The notes below the pieces were generated by a model. The model made no database searches. It was given only the letters and a program-made list of their open reading frames with translations, and was not told the origin of the DNA. Below, piece by piece: positions 7,225-16,266 of a stretch of DNA of 43,553 bases. This DNA is from Microbacteriaceae bacterium (lineage in GTDB: Bacteria; Actinomycetota; Actinomycetes; Actinomycetales; Microbacteriaceae), in contig CANFJH010000006.1 in the NCBI GenBank assembly GCA_947447395.1, positions 1-43,553 of the forward strand. Direction: 5' to 3'. Position 1 is the stretch's first letter, and every line of letters begins with the position of its first letter. A program made the translations under genes and the position numbers.

Positions 7225-10164
7225 TTATACGTCGTAGAACAGTCGCTCAAAGACCATTCGCGATCGCCTGGTGAACGCCAAATAATCTTGCTCTAATTGG
7301 GAGGCTGAACGTCTTGGGTATTCCAGAATTCTGGCCATACCTTCGAGTTGCCTTCGATCGGTTGTGAGAACATCGCTACGGCGCGATCCCCATAGCACCA
7401 CTGCCGAGCGAATTCTGGAGGATAATTTCCAGGCCTCTTCTAAGACCGCCGCATCGTGGCGCTCGATGAGCCCCTCGGCAACACAGGCTTCTAGCGCTGA
7501 AAGGGTCTTGGGTGTTCGAATTGCGGGATGCTTCGCACCATTCATTAGTTGAAGTAACTGAACGAGCCACTCGACATCACTGAGCGAGCCTCGTCCTAGT
7601 TTTAAGTGGCGCTTTGGGTCGGCCCCTTGCGGAAGTCGTTCGGTTTCTACACGCGCCTTTATTCTACGAATTTCAATTACCGCTGCCGGAGAAACCTCGG
7701 AAGGGTAACGATATTGATCAATCAGCTCTGTAAACAGTTCTACAAGTTCTTCGCTGCCGGCAATCACTCGAGCGCGCAGAAGCGCCTGCGCCTCCCAGGT
7801 ATTGGCCCATTTGGCGTAGTACGCCGCATAAGACTCCAACGATCTAGCAATTGGGCCGTTTTTACCTTCTGGCCTTAGGTCGATGTCAAATTCAAACTCT
7901 AGGACGGGATCCGCAGCAAGTCGGCGAAGTTCCGAAATCTGGCGCTCTGCAGTCTTCTGTGCATCAACCGACTCAAGCGGGCGGTAAACGAACATCAGGT
8001 CGGCATCGGAACCAAATCCGAGTTCAGCCCCACCGAATCTACCCATGGCCACGATTCCGAGATCAATTGTGCCGTCGTCGGTGAGATCTTTTAGCGCTAG
8101 TAGATAACTCTCCGTGATATCACTCAGACCCTGTGCAATCTCATCGATGGTCAGTTCACCTAGAACTGCCCCCATGGCCAAGCGTAAAGTCTCTCGCCTA
8201 CGTATGCCTCGAATGCTTACGGCAGCCTTATCGACTTCGTCGTGCCTTTCGATGATTGAGTTCATTTCCGTGCGCAACTCGCCTAGAGAAAGCGCTTTTA
8301 GGTCGGCGGGATCTTCGAACCAAGCGGCAGCTTCGGGGTGACGTTCAAATAACCCCGTTGCCAACTTACTGGTAGACAGGACTTGCGTCATACGCTCGGC
8401 TGCGCCACTGGAATCGCGAAGCATTCGCAAATACCAAGGCGACTCACCTAAGTCCTCAGATAGGCGCCTGAAGGCCAATAACCCGGCATCCGGGTCGCTT
8501 CCCTTCGCAAACCATTCGAGCAAAACTGGCAGGAGCTGCTTCTGAATTGCCGCACGCCTTGATAGTCCGCGTGTAAGCGCTTCGATGTGGGTAAGTGCCG
8601 ATTTTGGATCGTCGAAACCAATGGCACTCAGGCGATCAAGAATTTGGTCACTCGAAAGTTGAGCTCCATCGCCCAACTTAGCCACTGCGCTCAAAAGCGG
8701 GCGGTAAAAAACCTTTTGGTGAAGTGACCGGACCTCAAGTTTTACTTCGTTCCATCTAGTTAGGAGCTGATCGCTGGTCCACCGTACATTTAGACCTCGA
8801 GCAATTGAACGAACCTGACTCTCCGATTCTGGCATCAGGTGGGTTCGGCGCATTTGAGAAAACTGAATTCGATGTTCAATGGATCGCAAGAACTTGTAGT
8901 CGTTGAAGAAAATCTCAGCGTCGCTTCGACTCATATAGCCTCCGCTGGCGAGGCTTTCAATGGCACTCATGGTGTCGGCCACTCGAACAGAAACATCGGT
9001 GCGGCCATGAACCAACTGCAGCAATTGCACTGTGAACTCTATGTCGCGAAGCCCTCCAGGGCCCAATTTGATTTGGCGATTTACCTCACTTTCGGGAATG
9101 TGCTCCATGACCCGCTCACGCATTTTCTGTGCAGCCTCAACGAAGCCATCACGAGTGGTGGCAGCCCAGACGAGCGGCCGAATACGACTCAAGTAACTTT
9201 CGGCAAGTTCAGCATCTCCAGCCGCGAATCGAGCCTTGAGTAAAGCCTGGAATTCCCAGTTCTGAGCCCACCGCTCATAGTAGGTAATGTGCGAATCGAC
9301 AGTTCGCACCAACGCTCCCGATTTTCCTTCAGGTCTAAGGTTCGGATCAACTTGCCACAGCATTGGTTCAGGCGCGGTACCATCCATGGCGCGCATCATT
9401 CGAGTTGCTAGGCGGGTAGCAATTTCTAGCGCACGCTCTTTTTCAAGTTCTGCGCTGCCACTTTCGGCAACATAGATGACATCGACGTCACTGATGTAGT
9501 TGAGCTCTCGAGCGCCGCACTTGCCCATGGCAATAACGGCAAGTTTGGTGTTATTTACTTCAAATTCTGAATAATTTCCGTGATCCGTGGAGCTAATCAA
9601 CTCCCATCTGGCTATTTGAAGGCCGGCGTCCATCGCCTCCGTTGCCAAATCCGATAGGTGTCTTGCCACAACTGGGAAAGCTTCGACTGCTTGAAATTGA
9701 GTGACGTCAAAAGCAATTAGGCGAAGTAACTCCTGACGATAAACCAAACGAATGGCAACCCATCGTTCATCTACGCTACCGTGGGGTTTCTCAAGTGCCG
9801 CATTGAAAAGCCTTCGCAAATCCTGAAGGGTTGTTAGCTTGGCTTCTTTTGCTTGAAAGACTCCAAGAAACTCTGGCCGCCTACGCAACAAATCCACCAT
9901 TGCGCTAGATGCACCTAAAGTGCGAACTAATCGTGCCGCAGATTCAGGTTTACCGAGAAGTTTCTTTACCTCGGCGCGATTGATTTCGGCCAGGTCTAAA
10001 AGTGCATTAAGCGCTTGATCCGGATTGGCGGATAAACCCAATTCCGCCAAGGCCGAACGGCCAGAATCGCCAACTGCAGCGACCAGTTGGTCCAATTTGG
10101 CAACTGTTCCTTCAAGTTCGACGAAACCATATCTCGCCAGTTCAGAAAGACCCAGCCCAGCCAT
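7225..10164 (-). CDS. glnE: Bifunctional glutamine synthetase adenylyltransferase / adenylyl-removing enzyme
   Basis: Adds or removes AMP on the regulatory tyrosine of GlnA according to nitrogen status. It has the expected two tandem nucleotidyltransferase modules: the N-terminal one with SDVDVIYVAE (around residue 225) and the C-terminal one with FGSDADLMFVYRP (around residue 720). Each is followed by its conserved LRPEGK segment and helical domain. The track start at 10233 would place 64 bases inside glnA2. I prefer the ATG at 10164 (979 residues, N-terminus MAGLGLSELARYGFVEL), five bases after the glnA2 stop and similar to related proteins, although its ribosome site is weak. It is probably co-transcribed with glnA2 and converges on its substrate gene glnA. 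Confidence 0.96.
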   Translation of the reverse strand: MAGLGLSELARYGFVELEGTVAKLDQLVAAVGDSGRSALAELGLSANPDQALNALLDLAEINRAEVKKLLGKPESAARLVRTLGASSAMVDLLRRRPEFLGVFQAKEAKLTTLQDLRRLFNAALEKPHGSVDERWVAIRLVYRQELLRLIAFDVTQFQAVEAFPVVARHLSDLATEAMDAGLQIARWELISSTDHGNYSEFEVNNTKLAVIAMGKCGARELNYISDVDVIYVAESGSAELEKERALEIATRLATRMMRAMDGTAPEPMLWQVDPNLRPEGKSGALVRTVDSHITYYERWAQNWEFQALLKARFAAGDAELAESYLSRIRPLVWAATTRDGFVEAAQKMRERVMEHIPESEVNRQIKLGPGGLRDIEFTVQLLQLVHGRTDVSVRVADTMSAIESLASGGYMSRSDAEIFFNDYKFLRSIEHRIQFSQMRRTHLMPESESQVRSIARGLNVRWTSDQLLTRWNEVKLEVRSLHQKVFYRPLLSAVAKLGDGAQLSSDQILDRLSAIGFDDPKSALTHIEALTRGLSRRAAIQKQLLPVLLEWFAKGSDPDAGLLAFRRLSEDLGESPWYLRMLRDSSGAAERMTQVLSTSKLATGLFERHPEAAAWFEDPADLKALSLGELRTEMNSIIERHDEVDKAAVSIRGIRRRETLRLAMGAVLGELTIDEIAQGLSDITESYLLALKDLTDDGTIDLGIVAMGRFGGAELGFGSDADLMFVYRPLESVDAQKTAERQISELRRLAADPVLEFEFDIDLRPEGKNGPIARSLESYAAYYAKWANTWEAQALLRARVIAGSEELVELFTELIDQYRYPSEVSPAAVIEIRRIKARVETERLPQGADPKRHLKLGRGSLSDVEWLVQLLQLMNGAKHPAIRTPKTLSALEACVAEGLIERHDAAVLEEAWKLSSRIRSAVVLWGSRRSDVLTTDRRQLEGMARILEYPRRSASQLEQDYLAFTRRSRMVFERLFYDV

Positions 10165-10169
10165 CTTTA

Positions 10170-11510
10170 CTAAAGAGTTTCGAGGTTCTGGTGAAGTTCG
10201 AAAGGCGTTACCTGAGAGCGGTATTCGCTCCATTCGCGACGCTTATTTGCCAAGACGTAACTAAACACTTCTTCGCCTAGAACCTCGGCAGCAAGTTCAG
10301 ATTCCTCTAGTTTTCGAATTGCGTGGTCAAGGCTTTGAGGTAGTGGTTGAATACCCATTGCTCGTCGTTCGGCGTCGGTCAAATTCCAAACGTTGTCTTC
10401 AGTTTCAGCGGGAAGCTCATACCCTTCCTCTATACCTTTCAAACCAGCCGAAAGGATTAGTGCATAGGCAAGGTAAGGATTTGCTGCGGAGTCGATTGCG
10501 CGGTATTCGATGCGAGAACTATTTCCCTTTTCAGGCTTGTATAGAGGAACACGAAGCAGTGCAGAGCGGTTGTTGTGGCCCCAGCAAACGAAGGATGGTG
10601 CCTCTCCGCCACCCCATAGGCGCTTATACGAATTAACATACTGGTTAGTTACGGCAGTGATTTCTGGCGCGTGACGAAGAATTCCAGCCATAAATTGGCG
10701 AGCGGTTTTTGAAAGGTGATACTGGCCGCCTGCATCGAAGAAGGCATTTGTGTCTCCTTCGAAAAGCGACATGTGAGTGTGCATTCCGGAACCTGGGTGC
10801 TGCGTAAAAGGCTTTGGCATGAACGTTGCATAGACACCCTGTTCAATTGCAACTTCTTTAATTACGGTTCGGAACGACATGATGTTGTCGGCCATTGTGA
10901 GTGCGTCGGCGTAACGAAGGTCGATTTCATTTTGACCTGGACCACCCTCGTGGTGGCTGAATTCAACAGAAATGCCAAGCTGTTCGAGCATCTGAACAGC
11001 CCGACGACGGAAGTCATGAGCGGTTCCACCTGGAACATTGTCAAAGTAACCGGCCTTATCGACTGGAACCGGCTCACCGTCCTCGTTTAACTGTGAAGAC
11101 TTTAGTAGGTAAAACTCGATTTCAGGGTGGATGTAAAAAGTAAATCCCATGTCGCTGGCCTTGCTGAGCGCGCGACGTAAAACATTTCTAGGATCGGCGG
11201 CGGCAGGCTGACCATCTGGCGTTTGAATGTCGCAAAACATTCTCGCTGTTGGGTCGATCTCGCCACGCCAAGGAAGAATTTGGAAGGTCGAAGGGTCTGG
11301 CATGGCCAGCATGTCTGCTTCGTAGGTACGAGCTAAGCCTTCGATGGCGCTGCCATCAAAACCAAGACCCTCGCTGAATGCGCCTTCTACTTCGGCTGGT
11401 GCAATTGCGACCGACTTTAGGGTTCCGGCGACATCTGTAAACCAAAGGCGGACAAATTTAACTGAACGCTCCTCGATAGTTCTAAGAACGAAATCTGTTT
11501 GCTTGTCCAC
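10170..11510 (-). CDS. glnA2: Second type I glutamine synthetase (GlnA2, not adenylylated)
   Basis: A 446-residue GSI-fold enzyme with the usual motifs: RLWFTDVAGTLKSVA, FDGSAIEGLAR, HPEIEFYLL, GSGMHTHMS and the ATP-loop NRSALLRVP. The segment equivalent to GlnA's adenylylation loop reads DNVWNLTDAE, with tryptophan where GlnA has the modifiable tyrosine. It should therefore be blind to GlnE even though the two genes are adjacent. This is the normal state of actinobacterial GlnA2. Such paralogues may make glutamine or act on polyamines or other amines; the glutamate-binding region looks conventional, so I keep glutamine synthetase. It begins with GTG preceded by GAGAGG and is divergent from nadE, a glutamine-consuming enzyme. 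Confidence 0.95.
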   Translation of the reverse strand: MDKQTDFVLRTIEERSVKFVRLWFTDVAGTLKSVAIAPAEVEGAFSEGLGFDGSAIEGLARTYEADMLAMPDPSTFQILPWRGEIDPTARMFCDIQTPDGQPAAADPRNVLRRALSKASDMGFTFYIHPEIEFYLLKSSQLNEDGEPVPVDKAGYFDNVPGGTAHDFRRRAVQMLEQLGISVEFSHHEGGPGQNEIDLRYADALTMADNIMSFRTVIKEVAIEQGVYATFMPKPFTQHPGSGMHTHMSLFEGDTNAFFDAGGQYHLSKTARQFMAGILRHAPEITAVTNQYVNSYKRLWGGGEAPSFVCWGHNNRSALLRVPLYKPEKGNSSRIEYRAIDSAANPYLAYALILSAGLKGIEEGYELPAETEDNVWNLTDAERRAMGIQPLPQSLDHAIRKLEESELAAEVLGEEVFSYVLANKRREWSEYRSQVTPFELHQNLETL

Positions 11511-11538
11511 TGGATTTACCTCTCTTATTGCCTACTAC

Positions 11539-11554
11539 TAGGCTAGTGGTTATG
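11539..11554 (+). promoter_or_regulatory. Leaderless promoter for nadE
   Basis: TAGGCT at 11539-11544 lies seven bases before the ATG at 11552, with TTTACC 18 bases further upstream. No Shine-Dalgarno is present. This makes the ATG at 11552 the likely 5' end of the transcript and excludes the TTG at 11528 used by the ORF track. Confidence 0.6.
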
Positions 11555-13198
11555 CCGTTTATTCGCCTAGCCATGGCTCAAAGTAACCCAATTGTCGGAG
11601 ATATCTCCAGCAATGCCGGCAAAGTTATCGCCATCACAGCTAAGGCCGCTGAAGCTGGTGCAAATTTAGTTCAATTCGGTGAAATGGTGATTACCGGCTA
11701 CCCCGTTGAGGATCTGGTTACCAGAGCATCCTTCGTAAGCGAAGCCCAGAATACGGTTGAGTCTCTCGCTCAGACGCTTCTTGAAAAAGGGCTCGGTGAA
11801 GTTGCCGTAGTTATTGGAGCGCCAAGACTAGCGTCAGCCCCAAACGGTTGGGCGATTGCCAATAATGCGGCTTTCGTTCTGCAACATGGAAAAGTAATCG
11901 CAAGTTACAACAAACACCACTTACCTAACTATTCGGTATTTGATGAGTATCGAAATTTTGTGCCAGGTCACGACGCCTGCGTTTTTGAACTATTTGGAAT
12001 CAGATTTGCGTTGGCGATTTGCGAAGACATTTGGCAGGCTGGCGGCCCCGTTGCCAGAATCAGCGATCACCAGACGCAACTCACATTGGTACTTAATGGT
12101 TCGCCTTTTGAAATTGACAAAGACGACCGACGCTTAAGTTTGGTTCGAAATCTAGCCAGTACTCAGAAAACTGCAGTGTCGTACGTCAACCTGGTTGGGG
12201 GTCAAGACGATTTAGTTTTTGACGGAGATAGTATTTTCGTAACCGCGACCGGTGAGGTTGTGGCCAGAGCAGCCCAGTTCGAAGAGGATCTGGTGCTCAT
12301 CGATTTTGACGGCACAAATGCCGAGTTGGTCAGCGAACATGAGCAAACCAAAGCCGATGACGACTGGCAGGTTTGGAATGCCCTAGTGCTTGGGCTTCGA
12401 GACTACGTATCAAAAAACGGCTTCAAATCGGTGGTGCTCGGTTTGAGCGGCGGAATTGACTCAGCTGTTGTTGCCACCCTGGCTTCAGATGCAATCGGGG
12501 CCAAAAACGTCTTCGGGATTTCGATGCCTTCCAAATATTCCTCCGACCACTCCAAGGACGACGCAGCTATTTTGGCAAAGAACCTAGGTTGCCACTTTGA
12601 AACGGTTGCGATTGAATCTATGGTCAAGTCTTTCGAAAGTGAATTGACTTTGAGTGGACTGGCCAGCGAAAACCTACAGGCTCGAATGCGTGGAGTGATT
12701 CTTATGGCGCAGAGCAACAACTCCGGGCACCTAACCCTCACCACCGGAAACAAAAGCGAACTGGCGGTTGGCTACAGCACGATTTACGGCGATTCAGTAG
12801 GTGGCTTTGCCCCCCTGAAGGATGTTGAAAAAACAGCCGTTTGGCGGTTAGCCAAGTGGCGCAACTCATTTGCTATCGACCGAAATGAATTAGCCCCCAT
12901 TCCCGAAAACTCGATAAGCAAGCCACCTTCGGCTGAACTCAGACCCGACCAAACAGATCAAGACTCACTGCCCGAATACGAAATCCTTGATGCGATTCTG
13001 GACGCCTACGTTGAGAGGAGACTTGGTTTGAGCGAAATTATTGAATTAGGTTTTGATGCCGAGATCGTCGAAAAAATAATTGGGCTCGTAGACAGGGCAG
13101 AATGGAAACGACGCCAAGGCGCCATCGGCCCGAAAATCACGGGAATGGCATTTGGGCGCGATCGAAGACTTCCAATCACGAATAGATACAGAGGATAA
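11552..13198 (+). CDS. nadE: NAD+ synthase, glutamine-hydrolysing
   Basis: Amidates deamido-NAD to NAD with glutamine as nitrogen donor. The 548-residue protein has an N-terminal nitrilase-type glutaminase domain (about 1-270) with the Glu-Lys-Cys triad visible as GEMVITGYP, YNKHHLPNY and LAICEDIW. A C-terminal ATP-pyrophosphatase domain carries the P-loop LSGGIDSAV and ends in PITNRYRG. Start moved eight codons into the ORF because of the leaderless signal. The stop overlaps the Shine-Dalgarno of ridA (GAGGATAA), and ridA then panB follow without gaps, so one operon is likely. Gene placement next to glnA2 makes metabolic sense but may be coincidence. Confidence 0.96.
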   Translation: MPFIRLAMAQSNPIVGDISSNAGKVIAITAKAAEAGANLVQFGEMVITGYPVEDLVTRASFVSEAQNTVESLAQTLLEKGLGEVAVVIGAPRLASAPNGWAIANNAAFVLQHGKVIASYNKHHLPNYSVFDEYRNFVPGHDACVFELFGIRFALAICEDIWQAGGPVARISDHQTQLTLVLNGSPFEIDKDDRRLSLVRNLASTQKTAVSYVNLVGGQDDLVFDGDSIFVTATGEVVARAAQFEEDLVLIDFDGTNAELVSEHEQTKADDDWQVWNALVLGLRDYVSKNGFKSVVLGLSGGIDSAVVATLASDAIGAKNVFGISMPSKYSSDHSKDDAAILAKNLGCHFETVAIESMVKSFESELTLSGLASENLQARMRGVILMAQSNNSGHLTLTTGNKSELAVGYSTIYGDSVGGFAPLKDVEKTAVWRLAKWRNSFAIDRNELAPIPENSISKPPSAELRPDQTDQDSLPEYEILDAILDAYVERRLGLSEIIELGFDAEIVEKIIGLVDRAEWKRRQGAIGPKITGMAFGRDRRLPITNRYRG

Positions 13199-13202
13199 AA
13201 CA

Positions 13203-13595
13203 ATGGCAGCAGACCGACTAATTTCATCAGGTGGACCGTGGGAAGGCAAAATCGGCTACTCGCGTGCCGTAGTAGCCGGAGACTACGTCCACGTATCTGG
13301 AAGCACTGCGACAGTTGATGGCGAATTGCAGCACAAGGGAGATGCCTATGGACAAACGCTGGTAGCGCTTGAAACTGTAATTGCCGGTGCACTAGCCCAA
13401 GTTGGATACAGCTTGGCCGATGTTGTTCGCACCCGCGTTTATCTCGCTGACGCGGCAGACATGGACCGAGTCGGCGAAGCACACGGCAAGATTTTCGGTG
13501 AAATCCGCCCTGCTGCGACGATGCTAGCTGGAATTCAGTTCATCAACCCTGAAATGTTGGTTGAAATCGAAGTGGATGCCTGGAAGCGAAACTAG
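13203..13595 (+). CDS. RidA family enamine/imine deaminase
   Basis: A 130-residue single-domain YjgF/YER057c/UK114 protein. The start at 13203 (MAADRLISSGGPWEG) is chosen over the upstream in-frame 13152, since GAGGA stands eight bases before it and family members begin here. The arginine that binds the substrate carboxylate is retained in EIRPAATMLAGI, and the C-terminal segment EMLVEIEVDAWK is typical. Canonical RidA hydrolyses reactive 2-aminoacrylate and related imines from PLP enzymes. It belongs to the broader subgroup, so the exact substrate is unknown. The stop TAG shares its last base with the GTG start of panB, indicating coupled translation. Confidence 0.88.
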   Translation: MAADRLISSGGPWEGKIGYSRAVVAGDYVHVSGSTATVDGELQHKGDAYGQTLVALETVIAGALAQVGYSLADVVRTRVYLADAADMDRVGEAHGKIFGEIRPAATMLAGIQFINPEMLVEIEVDAWKRN

Positions 13596-14410
13596 TGTCC
13601 GTTCACTCTCCGAAGATTGTTCGAACCTCTACCCTCCTGGAATTCAAGCAACAGGGTAGAAAGATTGCTTGCCTCACTTCGTATGATTCGATGACGGCAG
13701 GGATTTTCGATCGGGCTGGCATCGACGTAATTCTGGTCGGTGATTCGGCAGCGAACACCGTCCTAGGTTACCGATCGACGTTGCCGATTACGTTGGAGGA
13801 AATGATTCCATTTGGCAGAGCCGTTTCTGCTGCGAGTGAACGCGCACTGGTAGTGATTGACTTACCCTTTGGTAGCTATGAAACCGGTCCGGCAGATGCA
13901 CTCACCAATTCGATTCAAGTTATGAAAAGAACTAATGCATCCGCTGTAAAGCTAGAAGGTGGCGTTAGGAGTGTTGAACAGATCCGAGCAATCGTTGAAG
14001 CAGGTATTCCAGTTATGGGGCACATTGGATTCACACCTCAAAGCGTGAATGCTCTGGGTGGCTTCAAGGTTCAGGGACGCGGTGAAGGCGCAGACCAACT
14101 AATTGCCGATGCGCTAGCCGTTGAGGCAGCTGGAGCATTTGCAGTAGTCCTTGAGATGGTTCCAGCAGAGCTCGCTAACGAAGTTACCAAGCGGTTAAGC
14201 ATCCCAACCATTGGAATTGGAGCGGGAGCAGGCACCGACGGACAGATTTTGGTTTGGCAGGACTTTGCCGGTTTACACACCGGAAAGACAGCCAAATTTG
14301 TGAAACAGTATGCGCAGTTGGGTCAGGTTCTTGAACAGGCTACAAGTGAATATTTGAAGGATGTTCAAGCCGGCGAATTCCCAGCAAAAGAACACGAATT
14401 CGACGCCTAA
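13595..14410 (+). CDS. panB: Ketopantoate hydroxymethyltransferase
   Basis: Transfers a one-carbon unit from methylene-tetrahydrofolate to 3-methyl-2-oxobutanoate, the first committed step to pantothenate, CoA and the acyl-carrier arm. The 271-residue TIM barrel begins LTSYDSMTAGIFDRAGIDV and has the metal-binding ILVGDSAANTVLGY. It also has the substrate segment VKLEGG, the catalytic glutamate in VLEMVPAEL, and the conserved IGIGAGAGTDGQILVW. GTG start overlapping the ridA stop by one base (TAGTG). It ends tail-to-tail with the small SPOR-domain gene, sharing four bases. No panC or panD is in the window. Confidence 0.97.
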   Translation: MSVHSPKIVRTSTLLEFKQQGRKIACLTSYDSMTAGIFDRAGIDVILVGDSAANTVLGYRSTLPITLEEMIPFGRAVSAASERALVVIDLPFGSYETGPADALTNSIQVMKRTNASAVKLEGGVRSVEQIRAIVEAGIPVMGHIGFTPQSVNALGGFKVQGRGEGADQLIADALAVEAAGAFAVVLEMVPAELANEVTKRLSIPTIGIGAGAGTDGQILVWQDFAGLHTGKTAKFVKQYAQLGQVLEQATSEYLKDVQAGEFPAKEHEFDA

Positions 14411-14604
14411 TCCTCGATTTCCTCGTTCCATTTTTCGGAACGCGAGGCGACTATTTCAAGCGCACGTTTGGCATCAGCCTCAGTAGTAAACGGACCAATT
14501 CGATAGGGCGCAGCAGCCACTTTTCCGAATTCAACTTCCCCGGTTTTGGTGTTGAACCAGAATTCTTCAGGAACACCCGAAGAGTCCAGCGGTTGTTTAG
14601 CCAA
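14407..14604 (-). CDS. Small SPOR-domain protein
   Basis: A 65-residue cytosolic protein resembling the short actinobacterial SPOR-type proteins: an aromatic start (EEFWFNTKTGEVEFG), a middle (YRIGPFTTEADAKRALEIV) that has the paired beta-alpha pattern, and an acidic end. The track starts at 14634, inside map. I place the start at the TTG at 14604, which has GGAG five bases upstream. That avoids overlapping map and gives the usual family length. SPOR domains bind denuded peptidoglycan in other proteins, but this one has no signal peptide or membrane anchor, so function is unknown. Its head is divergent from map and its tail overlaps panB by four bases. Confidence 0.78.
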   Translation of the reverse strand: MAKQPLDSSGVPEEFWFNTKTGEVEFGKVAAAPYRIGPFTTEADAKRALEIVASRSEKWNEEIED

Positions 14605-14613
14605 GGCAACTCC

Positions 14614-14629
14614 TAAAATTGACACTATG
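14614..14629 (+). promoter_or_regulatory. Leaderless -10 element for map
   Basis: TAAAAT at 14614-14619 is seven bases before the ATG at 14627 and there is no Shine-Dalgarno. It fixes the map start and lies between the two divergent genes, close to the ribosome site of the SPOR gene on the other strand. Confidence 0.55.
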
Positions 14630-15493
14630 CCCAAGGATAACGCCGGTCACCTAATTATGGGCAAAGTCTCACCCAGACTTGCAGTTCAAGGAAACATAGC
14701 CAAACCCGAATACGTTGGAAAACCGGGTCCAGCCAAATTCACCGGCAGCGACGTAAAGTCGCCGGAGCAAATCGAAAAAATTCGTGCCGCCGGAAAGATT
14801 GCGGCTAGCGCTATTGAGATGCTGCGTCCTGAGATTAGGCCCGGGGTAACAACCGATCACCTAGACCGCCTAGCGCACGAATTCATTCTCGATCACGGCG
14901 CCTACCCATCCACTCTCGGTTACCGTGGATACCCAAAATCAATTTGCTCTTCAATCAATGAAGTAATTTGCCACGGAATCCCAGACGATACCGTCCTAGA
15001 AAATGGTGACATAGTAAATATCGACATCACCGCCTATTTATCCGGCTTCCATGGCGATCTAAATCACACCATCGAAGTTGGCGAGGTTTCAGAGGAGGTG
15101 CATAATCTCGTTGAGCGAACACGAGAAGCATTGAATCGGGGAATGTTGGCAATCGCTCCGGGACGGCAGGTCAACACCATCGGCTTGGCTATCGAAAACT
15201 ATGCCAAGCGCTTTGGCTACGGCGTGGTTCGAGATTTCACCGGTCACGGGGTCGGCGAAGCCTTTCATTCCGGACTAATAATTCCCCACTACGACAGCGC
15301 GCCAAACTACTCAACCGAAATCGAAGTAGGGATGGTTTTCACAATCGAACCAATGCTCACGCTCGGAACCTACCAGTGGGATATGTGGTCAGATGGCTGG
15401 ACCATCGCCACAAAAGACAAGAGCATTACCGCGCAGTTTGAACACACCATTGCAGTAACCGAAACCGGCTACGACATCCTCACCCTTCCATAG
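14627..15493 (+). CDS. map: Methionine aminopeptidase type I (with N-terminal extension)
   Basis: Removes initiator methionine from nascent proteins. The 288-residue protein has a pita-bread fold with all five metal ligands visible: the two Asp of NIDITAYLSGFHGDLNHT, His of GHGVGEAFHSG, Glu of FTIEPML and Glu of QFEHTIAV, plus the substrate His in VICHGIP. A Pro/Gly-rich N-terminal extension of about 40 residues (KPEYVGKPGPAKF) is like the ribosome-associated actinobacterial MetAP1c type. The ORF track extends 27 codons upstream into the SPOR gene. I use the ATG at 14627 because of the leaderless -10 at proper spacing. It is followed 17 bases later by ppgK. Confidence 0.96.
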   Translation: MPKDNAGHLIMGKVSPRLAVQGNIAKPEYVGKPGPAKFTGSDVKSPEQIEKIRAAGKIAASAIEMLRPEIRPGVTTDHLDRLAHEFILDHGAYPSTLGYRGYPKSICSSINEVICHGIPDDTVLENGDIVNIDITAYLSGFHGDLNHTIEVGEVSEEVHNLVERTREALNRGMLAIAPGRQVNTIGLAIENYAKRFGYGVVRDFTGHGVGEAFHSGLIIPHYDSAPNYSTEIEVGMVFTIEPMLTLGTYQWDMWSDGWTIATKDKSITAQFEHTIAVTETGYDILTLP

Positions 15494-15509
15494 CAGAGAG
15501 CACAAATAA

Positions 15510-16265
15510 ATGGCAAAGATTGCAATCGGAATAGACATCGGCGGCACTGGCATCAAAGGCGCCCTGGTCAATATCAAAAAGGGTGAACTAGCGAGTGAGA
15601 GACTACGAGTCGAAACTCCTCCAGGTGGCAGACCAGACGACATCGCCGAGGTTGTCCGTGAATTGATCACAGCCTTAGACCCAAACCGTGTGGCCGGCGC
15701 AATTGGTATTTGTTTCCCAGCAGTTGTTCAGCACGGCGTTACAAAATCGGCAGCAAACGTCTCCAAAGAATGGATCGGGCTTGATGCCGACAAGCTTTTT
15801 ACCGGCGTAATCGGAAAACCGGTCCACCTAATCAACGACGCAGACGCGGCCGGAGTAGCGGAAATGAAATTCGGCGTTGGACGCAAATTCAAAGGCCTAG
15901 TTATGGTCACCACTCTCGGCACAGGAATTGGCACTGCCATGTTCATTGATGGGCAGTTGGTTCCAAATACCGAGCTAGGACACATTGAAATCGATGGTGT
16001 CGATTATGAAACTAAAGCTGCATTCTCGGCAAAAGAGCGCGAAAACCTAGACTGGCGCCAGTGGGCCGCCAGACTTCAGACCTATTACTCGAAACTGGAG
16101 AACCTGTTTACTCCCGACCTATTTGTCGTCGGCGGTGGCGTATCCAAGGAACATGAGGACTTTCTCCCTCTCTTGAGACTACAAACCGCGATCGTGCCGG
16201 CGAAACTCAAAAACACCGCTGGCATCATTGGAGCGGCCCTGGTGGCAAGCAAACTCTCGAAGTAG
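15510..16265 (+). CDS. ppgK: Polyphosphate glucokinase (ROK family)
   Basis: Phosphorylates glucose with polyphosphate (often also ATP) and feeds glycolysis. The 251-residue length and motifs fit the actinobacterial class: phosphate-binding IGIDIGGTGIKGALV at the N-terminus, the central VTTLGTGIGTAMFIDGQL, and the ROK segment ELGHIEIDG containing catalytic-site residues. There is no separate zinc-cysteine motif, as expected for this subgroup. It follows map by 16 bases and ends only one base before the 3' end of rnpB on the other strand. Classification as polyphosphate-dependent rather than strictly ATP-dependent rests on family resemblance. Confidence 0.92.
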   Translation: MAKIAIGIDIGGTGIKGALVNIKKGELASERLRVETPPGGRPDDIAEVVRELITALDPNRVAGAIGICFPAVVQHGVTKSAANVSKEWIGLDADKLFTGVIGKPVHLINDADAAGVAEMKFGVGRKFKGLVMVTTLGTGIGTAMFIDGQLVPNTELGHIEIDGVDYETKAAFSAKERENLDWRQWAARLQTYYSKLENLFTPDLFVVGGGVSKEHEDFLPLLRLQTAIVPAKLKNTAGIIGAALVASKLSK

Positions 16266-16266
16266 T

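Noticed and set aside
10165-10233. Upstream 23 codons of GlnE
   Set aside because: They lie within glnA2 and do not resemble GlnE N-termini; ATG 10164 after the glnA2 stop is preferred.
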